Below are positions 10,754-18,892 of a stretch of 64,000 nt of DNA, piece after piece. The DNA comes from Rhodoblastus sp963736175 (lineage in GTDB: Bacteria; Pseudomonadota; Alphaproteobacteria; Rhizobiales; Beijerinckiaceae), in assembly GCA_963736175.1 (NCBI GenBank), contig CAVTNU010000002.1, forward strand, positions 248,001 through 312,000. The letters are read 5' to 3'. Within the stretch, counting starts at the first letter, position 1. Each line of letters begins with the position of its first letter. The notes beneath the pieces were generated by a model. The model was given only the letters and a program-made list of their open reading frames with translations, ran no database searches and was not told where the DNA came from. The position numbers and the translations under genes are program-made.

Positions 10754-11275
10754 TCAAGGCAGCATCAGCACCGGCGAGCCGATGTCGACGCGGTTGTAAA
10801 GGTCGATGACGTCCTCGTTCAGCATGCGGATGCAGCCATGTGACACCGCCCCGCCAATTGTCGCGCGCATCTTCTGCGTCGAGCCATGGATGGCGATCTC
10901 GTCGCGGTCGAGGGTGATGGCGCGCGCGCCCATCGGATTGTTCGGCGCGCCGCCGCGCACCAGATCGGGCAGAGCGGGATTTTCCAGCTTGACCGAAGGC
11001 GGCGGCGCCCAGTCGGGCCGGACATATTTGCCGTTGACGTAAGCCTCGCCTGACCACTCGGCGCCGCGCCTCGGAACGCCGATCGGATAGGCGATGGCCT
11101 CGCCCCGTTCGACAACGAAGAACAATCGCCGTTTTGTCGCGTCGATCACGATGGTTCCCGGCGCAATGGCGGTTGAATAGCCCACTCTGTCGCGGGCAAT
11201 TCCCGGTTCTGCGAAAGTCAGGGCGCCGGCGGCCAGCAACGCGCGGACGACAAGGCTAAGGACAAGGCGCGACAC
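10754..11275 (-). CDS. L,D-transpeptidase (YkuD domain)
   Basis: 173 residues with an N-terminal signal sequence (about 1-28, hydrophobic VLSLVVRALLAAGALTFAEPGIA). The YkuD catalytic motif is complete: IHGSTQK (His130) and GGAVSHGCIRM (His146, Cys148, Arg150). Such enzymes form 3-3 peptidoglycan cross-links or attach proteins to peptidoglycan in the periplasm. Length is normal for short ErfK/YbiS-type proteins of alphaproteobacteria. Monocistronic by position. Confidence 0.92.
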   Translation of the reverse strand: MSRLVLSLVVRALLAAGALTFAEPGIARDRVGYSTAIAPGTIVIDATKRRLFFVVERGEAIAYPIGVPRRGAEWSGEAYVNGKYVRPDWAPPPSVKLENPALPDLVRGGAPNNPMGARAITLDRDEIAIHGSTQKMRATIGGAVSHGCIRMLNEDVIDLYNRVDIGSPVLMLP

Positions 11276-11453
11276 GGCTCAACGCCCTCCCCAGGTTTCG
11301 GCGCGATTGGACAGCCTGCCGCCTTTTTCGCGTTTTGTCACCGCCGCGCGCCGAGAGCGCCGCCGATGTCGGCGTGGCCGATCAAAGGCCGCGCTTACCG
11401 GACGCGGCGATTTGCGCTAGCCTGATCTCGCCTGGACGTGAAAGGACGGCCTT

Positions 11454-12155
11454 ATGCTCGAGCGTCGCCTATTCTTTTCGTTGATCGTGTTGGTCTCCAT
11501 CCTGCCGCTGTCGGGCTGCGACAACGAGGAAAAAAGGGCGCAGGCCTTCGCCGATTTTCTGCAAACGCGCATGCTCGACCGACCGGGCGTTCACATTCCT
11601 ATCCTCAGCGACGAAGAACGCGCCGCCATTGGCCATTTCGAGGCCGATTTCGCGATCATCAAGGGGTTCAATGACGATCTCACCGTCGCCGCGCGGGAGG
11701 TGGGCGCCGCCATACGGCCGCTGCCGCAAATGCGTTCGCCGCTCGAACTGCCGAAATACCGCGCCGATCTGAACAATGTCCGCGCGTTCTTTCCGCGCGC
11801 CGGCGTCGGCGTCGAAGCCGCGCTGGCCAAGGCGCGGGAGGCGCGCGCCAAATTAAGCCAGCCTGCTGTCGTCAAAGACAAATTCGACGCTGCGTTCGAT
11901 CAGATGGTGACGGCGCCCGCCAACGCCTTGCGTGATATCATTCCGCTGGCGGCGCCGGCGCTCGACGACGAAATCGCCCTCGCCGATTTCATTGAGGCGC
12001 ATAAGACCGATCTCAAGGCGGTCGGCGGGTTGTTGCAGGCGACGAAGCCGGAACTGCGAAAAGAAATGCAAAGCATCGTCGACGATTACGTCGCGAGAGT
12101 GGAGAAGGTGACGGCGGCGCGGCGCAAATTGGAGCGCGCCGTACAGGGCTATTGA
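11454..12155 (+). CDS. DUF3053 family lipoprotein (YiaF-like)
   Basis: 233 residues. A lipoprotein signal peptide with lipobox LSGC (Cys at about residue 22) leads into KRAQAFADFLQTRMLDRPGVHIPILSDEE and YAILYGY-like IIKGFND segments, the layout of the DUF3053 family (E. coli YiaF). The C-terminal half is predicted helical with charged repeats. Likely anchored to a membrane facing the periplasm; function unknown. Confidence 0.8.
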   Translation: MLERRLFFSLIVLVSILPLSGCDNEEKRAQAFADFLQTRMLDRPGVHIPILSDEERAAIGHFEADFAIIKGFNDDLTVAAREVGAAIRPLPQMRSPLELPKYRADLNNVRAFFPRAGVGVEAALAKAREARAKLSQPAVVKDKFDAAFDQMVTAPANALRDIIPLAAPALDDEIALADFIEAHKTDLKAVGGLLQATKPELRKEMQSIVDDYVARVEKVTAARRKLERAVQGY

Positions 12156-12521
12156 GCCGACGCGCCACTTGAACGCGTTTTCCCGAGGCGAACGCTTTGA
12201 CGAGCGCCGCCGGGCGAGGGTTGCGCCGAGGCGCAATATAATGCTGGCGCGCAATAGGGTTCAGGCTGTGCAGCGGCGCGGGATTTACGCGGGGGCGCGA
12301 TTTTGTCGATGGACGGCGACGCTCTTGATCGATTTTCCCCATCTTCGGCGAATTTTGCAAAAAATATTACACTGATGAATTTGTTATGACTTCTATTTTC
12401 AACGCCGCTTCGCCGCCGCCAAACCGTGACGGTTTTATGAAAACACGTTGACGCGCAAGGTTGACGTAAGGCCCGATGCGTAAAAATCCGGCAGCCAAAC
12501 CAGAAGGCGAAAGGGTTTCAC
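12156..12521. other. Non-coding stretch upstream of chemoreceptor
   Basis: About 366 bases. The first part is GC-rich and shows nothing I can support. The part from about 12345 to 12400 is A/T-rich (GCAAAAAATATTACACTG, TTGTTATGACTTCTATTTT) and is a plausible promoter region for the chemoreceptor gene at 12522. A short direct repeat, GTTGACG at about 12447 and 12460, lies closer to the gene. No regulator site is recognised. Confidence 0.4.
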
Positions 12522-13904
12522 ATGTTCGGATCGATGGGGCTGCGTCGCGCGCCCGTGGCGCAAGTCGTGGAAGATGTCAGCAACGTCTCCGGGCAGGAGG
12601 ATCTCGTGTCGGCGCTTGACGGCGCCCTGAACCTCATCGTTCGGGGCAAGCCCTGCGATTGTTCGACCTTGCCGCCACTGTTGGCGCCGTCGCTCAAACG
12701 CCTGCAGGACGAAATGGAGCGCCGCAATGTGGCCGACCTCAAGGACGCGGTCGGCTATTCGAGCATGGCGAGCGAAACCACGGCGGCGATCTCGCGGGCG
12801 GTGCTGAGCACCAAGGAGATCGACGGTCTGACCCAATCGATCTCCGCGGCCATCGTTCAACTCGACGCATCGATGAACGGCATCGCCACGCTCGGCAACA
12901 ATTCGCTCGACGCCATGCAGACCGGCAAGTCCCTGATGGCCGAAGGCGCCGGCGCAGCCGAAGGCGCGGCGAAATCGATGGACGATATCGCGGCGGCGAT
13001 GGGAACGATCGACTCCAGCGTGCGCGCGCTCGAACAGGCGGTCAACCAGATCGGCGATATCGTCGGCTCGATCGAGGCCATCGCGTCGCAAACCAATCTC
13101 TTGGCGTTGAACGCCACCATCGAGGCGGCGCGCGCCGGCGAAAGCGGCGCGGGTTGCGTGGTCGCCGGCGAAGTCAAGGCTTTGTCGGGCCAAACCGCCA
13201 AGGCGACCGAGGACATTCGTCGCCGCATTGACCATCTGCGCGCAAATGTCGGCTCGCTGGTGCAATCGACGCATTTGGCGGAAACGTCCGTCGCCAACGG
13301 GCGCGAGGTCAACGCGTCGGCGCGCCAGAAAATTCAAAGCATCGACGTCGTGTTCAACGAGGCCTTGCATCAGATCGGCGAAATTTCTCACATTCTCGGC
13401 GAACAGGCGGGCGCCACGCGTGAACTGGCGCAAACCTCCAGCAAGATCGCCAGCCATGTCGCCGAGGCCCATAATCATGCGAATTTGGCGATGCGGACCG
13501 TCGTCAATTGCGACGCGTTGACCGAACAGCAATTCAAGGCGCTCGACGAGCGCGCCATTCCCGATTACGTGCTGTATCGCGCCAAGTCCGATCACATGCT
13601 GTGGAAGAAAAAGCTCAATCAATTGTTCGCCGGCGTCAGTTCGCTGTCGGCGTCGGAATTGTCGGACCATCATTCCTGCCGGCTCGGCAAATGGTATGCG
13701 TCCGTCGCCGACGCCTCGATCAAGTCGCATCCGGCCTTCCTCGCGCTTGAGGCGCCCCATCGCGCCGTCCATCAATTCGGCAAGGCGTCGGCGGAGGCTA
13801 TCGCCAACGGTGATCGCGCCGAGGGCTACCGGCTCTTGAGCGAAATGGAAAAAGCCTCGGTGGAGGTGGTGCGCTTGATTGATACGCTGATCGCCCGCAA
13901 ATAA
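12522..13904 (+). CDS. Cytoplasmic methyl-accepting chemotaxis protein with CZB domain
   Basis: 460 residues, no membrane segments, so a soluble receptor. The signalling domain (about 100-330) has the hairpin-tip motif IASQTNLLALNATIEAARAGE followed by VVAGEVKALS. The C-terminus is a chemoreceptor zinc-binding (CZB) domain: DHMLWKKKLNQLF, SDHHSCRLGKWYASV and HRAVHQFGK supply the His/Cys zinc ligands. CZB domains are known to sense zinc-linked oxidants such as HOCl and, in other proteins, zinc itself. The N-terminal 60 residues match the separate 96-residue protein at 9819. Input is probably through the N-terminal module or CZB. Confidence 0.9.
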   Translation: MFGSMGLRRAPVAQVVEDVSNVSGQEDLVSALDGALNLIVRGKPCDCSTLPPLLAPSLKRLQDEMERRNVADLKDAVGYSSMASETTAAISRAVLSTKEIDGLTQSISAAIVQLDASMNGIATLGNNSLDAMQTGKSLMAEGAGAAEGAAKSMDDIAAAMGTIDSSVRALEQAVNQIGDIVGSIEAIASQTNLLALNATIEAARAGESGAGCVVAGEVKALSGQTAKATEDIRRRIDHLRANVGSLVQSTHLAETSVANGREVNASARQKIQSIDVVFNEALHQIGEISHILGEQAGATRELAQTSSKIASHVAEAHNHANLAMRTVVNCDALTEQQFKALDERAIPDYVLYRAKSDHMLWKKKLNQLFAGVSSLSASELSDHHSCRLGKWYASVADASIKSHPAFLALEAPHRAVHQFGKASAEAIANGDRAEGYRLLSEMEKASVEVVRLIDTLIARK

Positions 13905-14082
13905 CCGGGCGTCCTGACGGGCCGTTGAAAAAAATCCCTGGCGTACCGGGTGGGATCGCGGTTCGCTCGACTTGCCGCGTTCGTTGGGCGATGATGGGAC
14001 GACGGGATAAGGTGGACCGGCTGTTCGCCTTGATCGCCGCCCGCCGCTTGACGCGGCTGCCCAGGCTGCTGGAGCGCACGCC

Positions 14083-14328
14083 ATGACAGTCAAGCCGACC
14101 AAGCCGATCGAGCTCCGGTCCGAGATCATTTGCCCGCACTGCGGCCACCGCAAGGTCGAGGACATGCCGACTGACGCCTGCCAGTTTTTCTATGAATGCG
14201 AGGGTTGCCACACGTTGCTTCGCCCGAAAGCCGGCGACTGCTGCGTGTTTTGCTCTTACGGCTCGGCGCCGTGTCCGCCGGTTCAGATCGAGCGCCAAGG
14301 CGGCTGCGGCGCGGGCTGCTGCGGCTGA
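14083..14328 (+). CDS. GDCCVxC domain small cysteine-rich protein
   Basis: 81 residues. ICPHCGHRKVEDMPTDACQF is followed by YECEGCHTLLRPKAGDCCVFCSYG, the GDCCVxC signature, and a CGAGCC tail. The family is often found beside mercury or metal resistance genes and is probably a metal-binding protein, perhaps with a zinc-ribbon core (CxxC pairs). No mer genes are visible here. Its ATG overlaps the stop of a 31-codon open frame (13991-14086) that I could not identify. Confidence 0.8.
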   Translation: MTVKPTKPIELRSEIICPHCGHRKVEDMPTDACQFFYECEGCHTLLRPKAGDCCVFCSYGSAPCPPVQIERQGGCGAGCCG

Positions 14329-14365
14329 TCTGATCGGGAAGGTGCGGCGGCTATTCGCCCGCCCG

Positions 14366-15010
14366 CTAGAACTTATAGCCCACGCGCAAACCGAGATCGG
14401 TCAGGCCGGGATTGATCCGGCCGCACAGATCGGCATGCGAAATGTGCTCGATATTGCCGACCACATCGATGTTCGACGTCAGCTGATAGCCAAGTCCGGC
14501 CGATTCCCGGAACGTGACGGTGCAGCCGATGTCGAGCCGGCTCAATGTCGGCACGGTCGGGTTGGGCGAGGTGTTGGCGGCGCCGCCGAATTCCAGTTCG
14601 CCGAAGAAACGGCTGGCGATCGGAATGCGCCAGTTGAAGCCGGCAAAGCCGTAGCTCGTCAGGCCGCTGGTGTTGATCATCGCGCCATAGCTGAGCCGCG
14701 GATTGAAAAACCAGGCGTACCAGGGGTTGGCGACGTCCATCAGGCGCATCGGCGAGGACAGGGCCTCGAAGGAAACGTCGACGGTGCCGTGTTCGGCGAA
14801 ATAGGGATCGGGACTCAGCGCGGTCTTGCCGCGGATATTATGGGCGTATCCGCCAAGCCGGAATTCCTGGAACAGCGAAAAGGCGTCGACGTCGGCGCCG
14901 GGGGCGGTCGGAGCCGGCGGGGCGGCGCCAAGGTCGGCGGCGACCGCAGGCGCGGCCGCGGCCAGCGCAAGGCCGGAAACGAGCAGAGTTCTCAAAATCC
15001 TCGACGCCAT
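14366..15010 (-). CDS. Acyloxyacyl hydrolase (PagL-like outer-membrane protein)
   Basis: 214 residues with a signal peptide (ILRTLLVSGLALAAAAPAVAAD). The body is amphipathic beta-strand-rich and ends in GLRVGYKF, a terminal aromatic typical of outer-membrane beta-barrels. NIEHISHADLCGRINPGLTD contains the His-x-Ser pair of PagL-type lipid A 3-O-deacylases. The catalytic Glu position seems occupied by Thr/Asp, as I recall for other alphaproteobacterial members, so enzymatic activity is uncertain. If active it would trim lipid A at the outer membrane. Confidence 0.72.
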   Translation of the reverse strand: MASRILRTLLVSGLALAAAAPAVAADLGAAPPAPTAPGADVDAFSLFQEFRLGGYAHNIRGKTALSPDPYFAEHGTVDVSFEALSSPMRLMDVANPWYAWFFNPRLSYGAMINTSGLTSYGFAGFNWRIPIASRFFGELEFGGAANTSPNPTVPTLSRLDIGCTVTFRESAGLGYQLTSNIDVVGNIEHISHADLCGRINPGLTDLGLRVGYKF

Positions 15011-15144
15011 GACCGACCCTCAATGTCGCTCGCTCCGCCGCGCATGGGCGTCGAGCGCGCGTTACTTCGAATGCGCCGACATTGCTTAACAACCGCTGGG
15101 CGATCACGCAAGCCGGGCCGCCAAGAAAGGTCATCCGGAAAGCA

Positions 15145-16308
15145 TCATTCGGCCGCCGCGCGCGCGTCCGGGATCGCGGCGAAGTCGATCTTGTCGATCC
15201 GTTCGCCGCGCTGGCCGATCTTCTGCGCCGACACATTGATCGCGGCGATATCTTCGCCGGCTTGACGGAAATGGGTCTCCAGCTTGCCGACGCGCTCGCG
15301 CAGGCGCACGACGTCGTCGACCAGAAGCCGGGTCTCGGCCATAATGGCGTGCGCCTGTTCGCGCACGCGCGCGTCGCGCACGATCGCCTGCATCACCTGG
15401 ATCGCCATCGTCAGCAGCGAGGGCGAAACGATCAGTACGCGCGCGCGATGCGCTTTTTGCACCACATCGTCGAAATGTTCATGCAATTCGGCGAACAGCG
15501 ATTCCGACGGCACGAACAATATGGCGATGTCCTGCGTCTCGCCGGGCAGGAAATAGCGGTCGGCGATATCCTTCACATGTTTGGAGACGTCGGCGCGCAC
15601 GCGCTGCGCCGCGCTCTTCTTCTCCGCTTCGCCGGCCCCGTCCTTGAAGGCGGTGAAAGCTTCGAGCGGAAATTTGGCGTCGACGACCAGCAGCCGGTCG
15701 TCGCCGGGCAGCCGGATGGCGCAATCGGGCCGCGTGCCGTTGGAGAGCGTCGGCTGGAACAGAAAGGCGTTGGCCGGAAGGCCGTCGCGGACGATCGCCT
15801 CCATTCGCCCCTGACCGAAGGCGCCGCGCGTCTGTTTGTTGGCGAGGATGTCCTTCAAGCCGACGACTTCCTGCGTCAGCCCGGCCAGCCGCGTCTGCGC
15901 GGCGTCGATCAGCGCCAGCCGCTCATTGAGCGCGCCGAGGTTTTCCTGCGTGGCGCGCGAGGAGCTTTCCAGCCCCTGGCCGACGCGGTGCGAAACAGAA
16001 TCGAGCCGCTCGGCCAACAGCCTGGCGAAATCCGACTGCCGCGAGCCGAACACCTCCGCCATCGTCTGCATCCGCCCGGCGAGTTCGGCGTTGAGCCGCG
16101 CCAAAGCCGCCATCTTCTCGTCGATTTCGCGCTGCCGCTCCGCCTGCGTTTGGGCGCTCTGGACATGGACGTTGCGGGCGGAGAACAGCGCGCGCGCCAT
16201 CAGCGCCAGCAAGATCAGCCCGAGCGCCAAAATCAACGCCAGCGCCGCCGCCCCCGCCTGCAATTGCGTGACCGGCGTGTCGGCGATCATGAATAAAATA
16301 CGGTTCAT
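15145..16308 (-). CDS. rmuC: DNA recombination protein RmuC
   Basis: 387 residues: an N-terminal membrane segment (about 18-40), a long coiled-coil region (45-150), then the RmuC nuclease-like core with RMEAIVRDGLPANAF, DCAIRLPGDDRLLVVDAKFPLEAF (PD-(D/E)xK-like D..DAK) and ILFVPSESLFAEL. RmuC limits inverted-repeat rearrangements in E. coli. The ATG has AGGG a few bases upstream. Monocistronic, divergent from def. Confidence 0.93.
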   Translation of the reverse strand: MNRILFMIADTPVTQLQAGAAALALILALGLILLALMARALFSARNVHVQSAQTQAERQREIDEKMAALARLNAELAGRMQTMAEVFGSRQSDFARLLAERLDSVSHRVGQGLESSSRATQENLGALNERLALIDAAQTRLAGLTQEVVGLKDILANKQTRGAFGQGRMEAIVRDGLPANAFLFQPTLSNGTRPDCAIRLPGDDRLLVVDAKFPLEAFTAFKDGAGEAEKKSAAQRVRADVSKHVKDIADRYFLPGETQDIAILFVPSESLFAELHEHFDDVVQKAHRARVLIVSPSLLTMAIQVMQAIVRDARVREQAHAIMAETRLLVDDVVRLRERVGKLETHFRQAGEDIAAINVSAQKIGQRGERIDKIDFAAIPDARAAAE

Positions 16309-16500
16309 GCGCCCTTTTTAGGCGATTCGGCCGCTATTGAGAACGAAAAAAGAACATCAAATACCCGGTTTCGCCTTGTATTTTGCCGAAAATCCGGCGG
16401 CGATCCGTGCTTGCGCTCCCGAAAACATAAAAATCGGCGACCATTTGACCTCCGGGGGTCGCCACATTATGTCAAATCCAACCCCGCAAGAGCTTGAGAC

Positions 16501-17058
16501 ATGGCCATTCGTCCGATTCTATGTTTGCCCAATCCGCAGCTTCGCGCTGTCAGCGCCAAGGTGGGCGTTGTCGACGACGCCATCCGCGCTCTGATGGACG
16601 ATATGCTGGAGACCATGTACGAGGCGCCCGGCGTCGGCCTCGCGGCCATCCAGATCGGCGTCGCCAAACGCGTGATCGTCATCGATACGGCGAAGAAGGA
16701 AGAAGAACCCAGGCCGCTGTTCCTCGCCGATCCCGAGATCGTTTGGACCTCGGAGGAAAAATCGGTCTACGAGGAAGGTTGTCTGTCGATCCCCGATTAT
16801 TACGAGGACATCGAGCGCCCGGCGAAGGTGCGCGTCAAATATCTCGATCGCGACAACAGGCCTTGCGAGATCGAGGCCGTCGGCATTCTCGCCACCTGCC
16901 TGCAGCATGAGATCGACCATCTCGATGGTCGGATGTTCATCGACCATTTGTCCCGCCTCAAGCGCGAGCGGGCGATCAAACGCTTCGCCAAGGCGGCGCG
17001 TCGCGACAACGAGCATCTGCCGAGCGGTCCGGAAATTCGCGAAAAGCAGGCGCTCTAA
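16501..17058 (+). CDS. def: Peptide deformylase
   Basis: 185 residues. It removes the formyl group from nascent proteins; an Fe/Zn enzyme. All three motifs are present: GVGLAAIQIG (45-53), EEGCLSIP (Cys94 metal ligand) and QHEIDHLDG (His136, Glu137, His140). The stop codon is followed directly by the GTG of fmt, the usual def-fmt pair. Confidence 0.97.
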   Translation: MAIRPILCLPNPQLRAVSAKVGVVDDAIRALMDDMLETMYEAPGVGLAAIQIGVAKRVIVIDTAKKEEEPRPLFLADPEIVWTSEEKSVYEEGCLSIPDYYEDIERPAKVRVKYLDRDNRPCEIEAVGILATCLQHEIDHLDGRMFIDHLSRLKRERAIKRFAKAARRDNEHLPSGPEIREKQAL

Positions 17059-17988
17059 GTGCGCGTCGCCTTCATGGGCACGCCGGACTTCGCCGTCGCG
17101 GCGCTGGCGGAGATCGTCGGGCGCGGCCATGAGGTGACGGCCGTCTATACCCGCGCGCCCAAACCGGCCGGCCGGCGCGGGCTGGAAATGACGCGCTCGC
17201 CGGTCCATGTCGCCGCCGAGACCTTTGGCCTGCCGACGTTCACGCCGAAAACCTTCCGCGATCCGGACGTTCTCGCCCAATTCGTGGCGCTCGCCGTCGA
17301 TGTCGCCGTCGTCGTGGCCTATGGGCTGATTCTGCCCAAGGCGGCCCTCGACGCGCCGCGGTTTGGCTGCCTCAACGTACACGCCTCGCTGCTGCCGCGC
17401 TGGCGCGGCGCCGCGCCGATCCAGCGCGCCATCATGGCGGGCGACAAGGAAACCGGCGTCATGGTGATGGCGATGGAGGAGGGCCTCGACACCGGTCCGG
17501 TCGCCATGGTCGAAAAGCTGAAAATCGCGCCGGATATGACCGCTGGCGAAGCGCATGACGCTTTGTCCCGGCTCGGCGCCGATCTTATCGGCCGCGCCCT
17601 GGCCGCATTGGAGCGCGGAGCGTTGCATTTCGTTCCGCAGGCGGTTGACGGCGTGGTCTATGCGCCGAAAATCGACAAGGCCGAAGCGCGGATCGACTGG
17701 ACGCGTCCGGCGGCGACGTTGCACAATCTCGTTCGCGGCCTCTCGCCTTTTCCTGGCGCCTTTTTCGAAGCCGATTTCGGCAAGGGTCCCGAGCGGGTGA
17801 AAGTTCTGCGCGCCTGTCTGGCGCAAGGCGCCGGCGCGCCTGGCCATATCCTCGACGCGCAACCCGTCGTCGCGTGCGGCGAGGGCGCTCTGCGCCTGAT
17901 CGAAGCGCAGCGGGCCGGTAAGACGCCGGTTTGCGGCGAGGATTTCTTTCGCGGGACTCGGCTTGCGCCCGGCGCCATTCTGGCCTGA
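17059..17988 (+). CDS. fmt: Methionyl-tRNA formyltransferase
   Basis: 309 residues starting with GTG immediately after the def stop. It formylates initiator Met-tRNA using 10-formyl-THF. Seen: MRVAFMGTPDFAVAALAEI, the formyltransferase active-site region SLLPRWRGAAPIQRAIMAGD with the preceding Asn-His pair in LNVHASLLP, and EEGLDTGPV. The C-terminal OB-like domain follows from about residue 205. Length is normal. Confidence 0.97.
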   Translation: MRVAFMGTPDFAVAALAEIVGRGHEVTAVYTRAPKPAGRRGLEMTRSPVHVAAETFGLPTFTPKTFRDPDVLAQFVALAVDVAVVVAYGLILPKAALDAPRFGCLNVHASLLPRWRGAAPIQRAIMAGDKETGVMVMAMEEGLDTGPVAMVEKLKIAPDMTAGEAHDALSRLGADLIGRALAALERGALHFVPQAVDGVVYAPKIDKAEARIDWTRPAATLHNLVRGLSPFPGAFFEADFGKGPERVKVLRACLAQGAGAPGHILDAQPVVACGEGALRLIEAQRAGKTPVCGEDFFRGTRLAPGAILA

Positions 17989-18029
17989 ACGGCAAGGGAC
18001 TGTGCAGGAAACGGGGTCGGCGGAGGAAT

Positions 18030-18767
18030 ATGCCGCGTTACAAACTGACCATAGAATATGACGGGACCGACTATTGCGGCTGGCAGCGGCAGGAAAACGG
18101 CCTGTCGGTGCAGGAAGTGATCGAGACCGCGCTGGCGGCGCTGGACAGCGGGCCGATCGGGTTGCGCGGCGCCGGACGCACCGATTCCGGCGTGCACGCC
18201 AGCGCCCAGGTCGGCCATGTCGACCTGACCAAGGTCTGGCGCGGCGACAAGCTGCGCGACGCGATCAACGCCCATATGCGTCCCCATCGCATCGCCGTCC
18301 TGGCCGCCGAACCGGCGGCCGATGATTTCGACGCGCGCTTTTCCGCCAAAGCCCGGCATTATCTCTACCGGATCGTCAATCGTCGCGCGCCTCTGACCTT
18401 CGAGGCCCGGCAAGTCTGGCTGGTCAAACGTCCGCTCGACGCGGGCGCGATGCATGAAGCGGCGCGGCGGCTCGTCGGCCGTCACGACTTTTCGACCTTT
18501 CGCGACGCCGATTGCCAAGCCGAAAATCCGGTGCGCACGCTCGACCGGCTCGACGTGTCGCGTGTCGGCGAAGAGCTTCACATCAGAGCCAGCGCCCGCG
18601 CGTTCCTGCACAGGCAGGTGCGCTCGATGGTCGGTTCGCTCGAACATGTGGGCTCGGGCAAGTGGCGGGCCGAAGACCTCGCCGACGCGCTCGCCGCGCG
18701 CGAACGCGCCCGCTGCGGCCAGGTGGCCCCGGCGGCGGGGCTCTACCTGATCGGCGTCGATTATTAG
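18030..18767 (+). CDS. truA: tRNA pseudouridine(38-40) synthase TruA
   Basis: 245 residues from ATG 18030 with GGAGG three to eight bases upstream. TruA makes pseudouridine at positions 38-40 of tRNA. MPRYKLTIEYDGTDYCGWQRQ at the start, GAGRTDSGVHASAQ (catalytic Asp52) and FLHRQVRSMVGSLEHVGSGKW are family signatures. It follows fmt by about 40 bases on the same strand, a common def-fmt-truA order. Confidence 0.96.
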   Translation: MPRYKLTIEYDGTDYCGWQRQENGLSVQEVIETALAALDSGPIGLRGAGRTDSGVHASAQVGHVDLTKVWRGDKLRDAINAHMRPHRIAVLAAEPAADDFDARFSAKARHYLYRIVNRRAPLTFEARQVWLVKRPLDAGAMHEAARRLVGRHDFSTFRDADCQAENPVRTLDRLDVSRVGEELHIRASARAFLHRQVRSMVGSLEHVGSGKWRAEDLADALAARERARCGQVAPAAGLYLIGVDY

Positions 18768-18892
18768 AATTTCCAACAATCCTTTAAGCGGCGCCGGCGC
18801 CAAATTCGCGCGGGCGCTGCAAGTCAGTTTCGCGCCAGCTTGCAACTCTAGGTTGATGTCGGGCCTTAAGAAATATCGCAGGATTTCTCCCT

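Noticed and set aside
13991..14086. 31-codon frame ending in an ATGA overlap with the GDCCVxC gene
   Set aside because: Too short, no family, no clear ribosome site; could be a remnant but is unsupported.
12435..14165. 576-codon minus-strand frame
   Set aside because: Antisense to the CZB chemoreceptor, which has all expected motifs.
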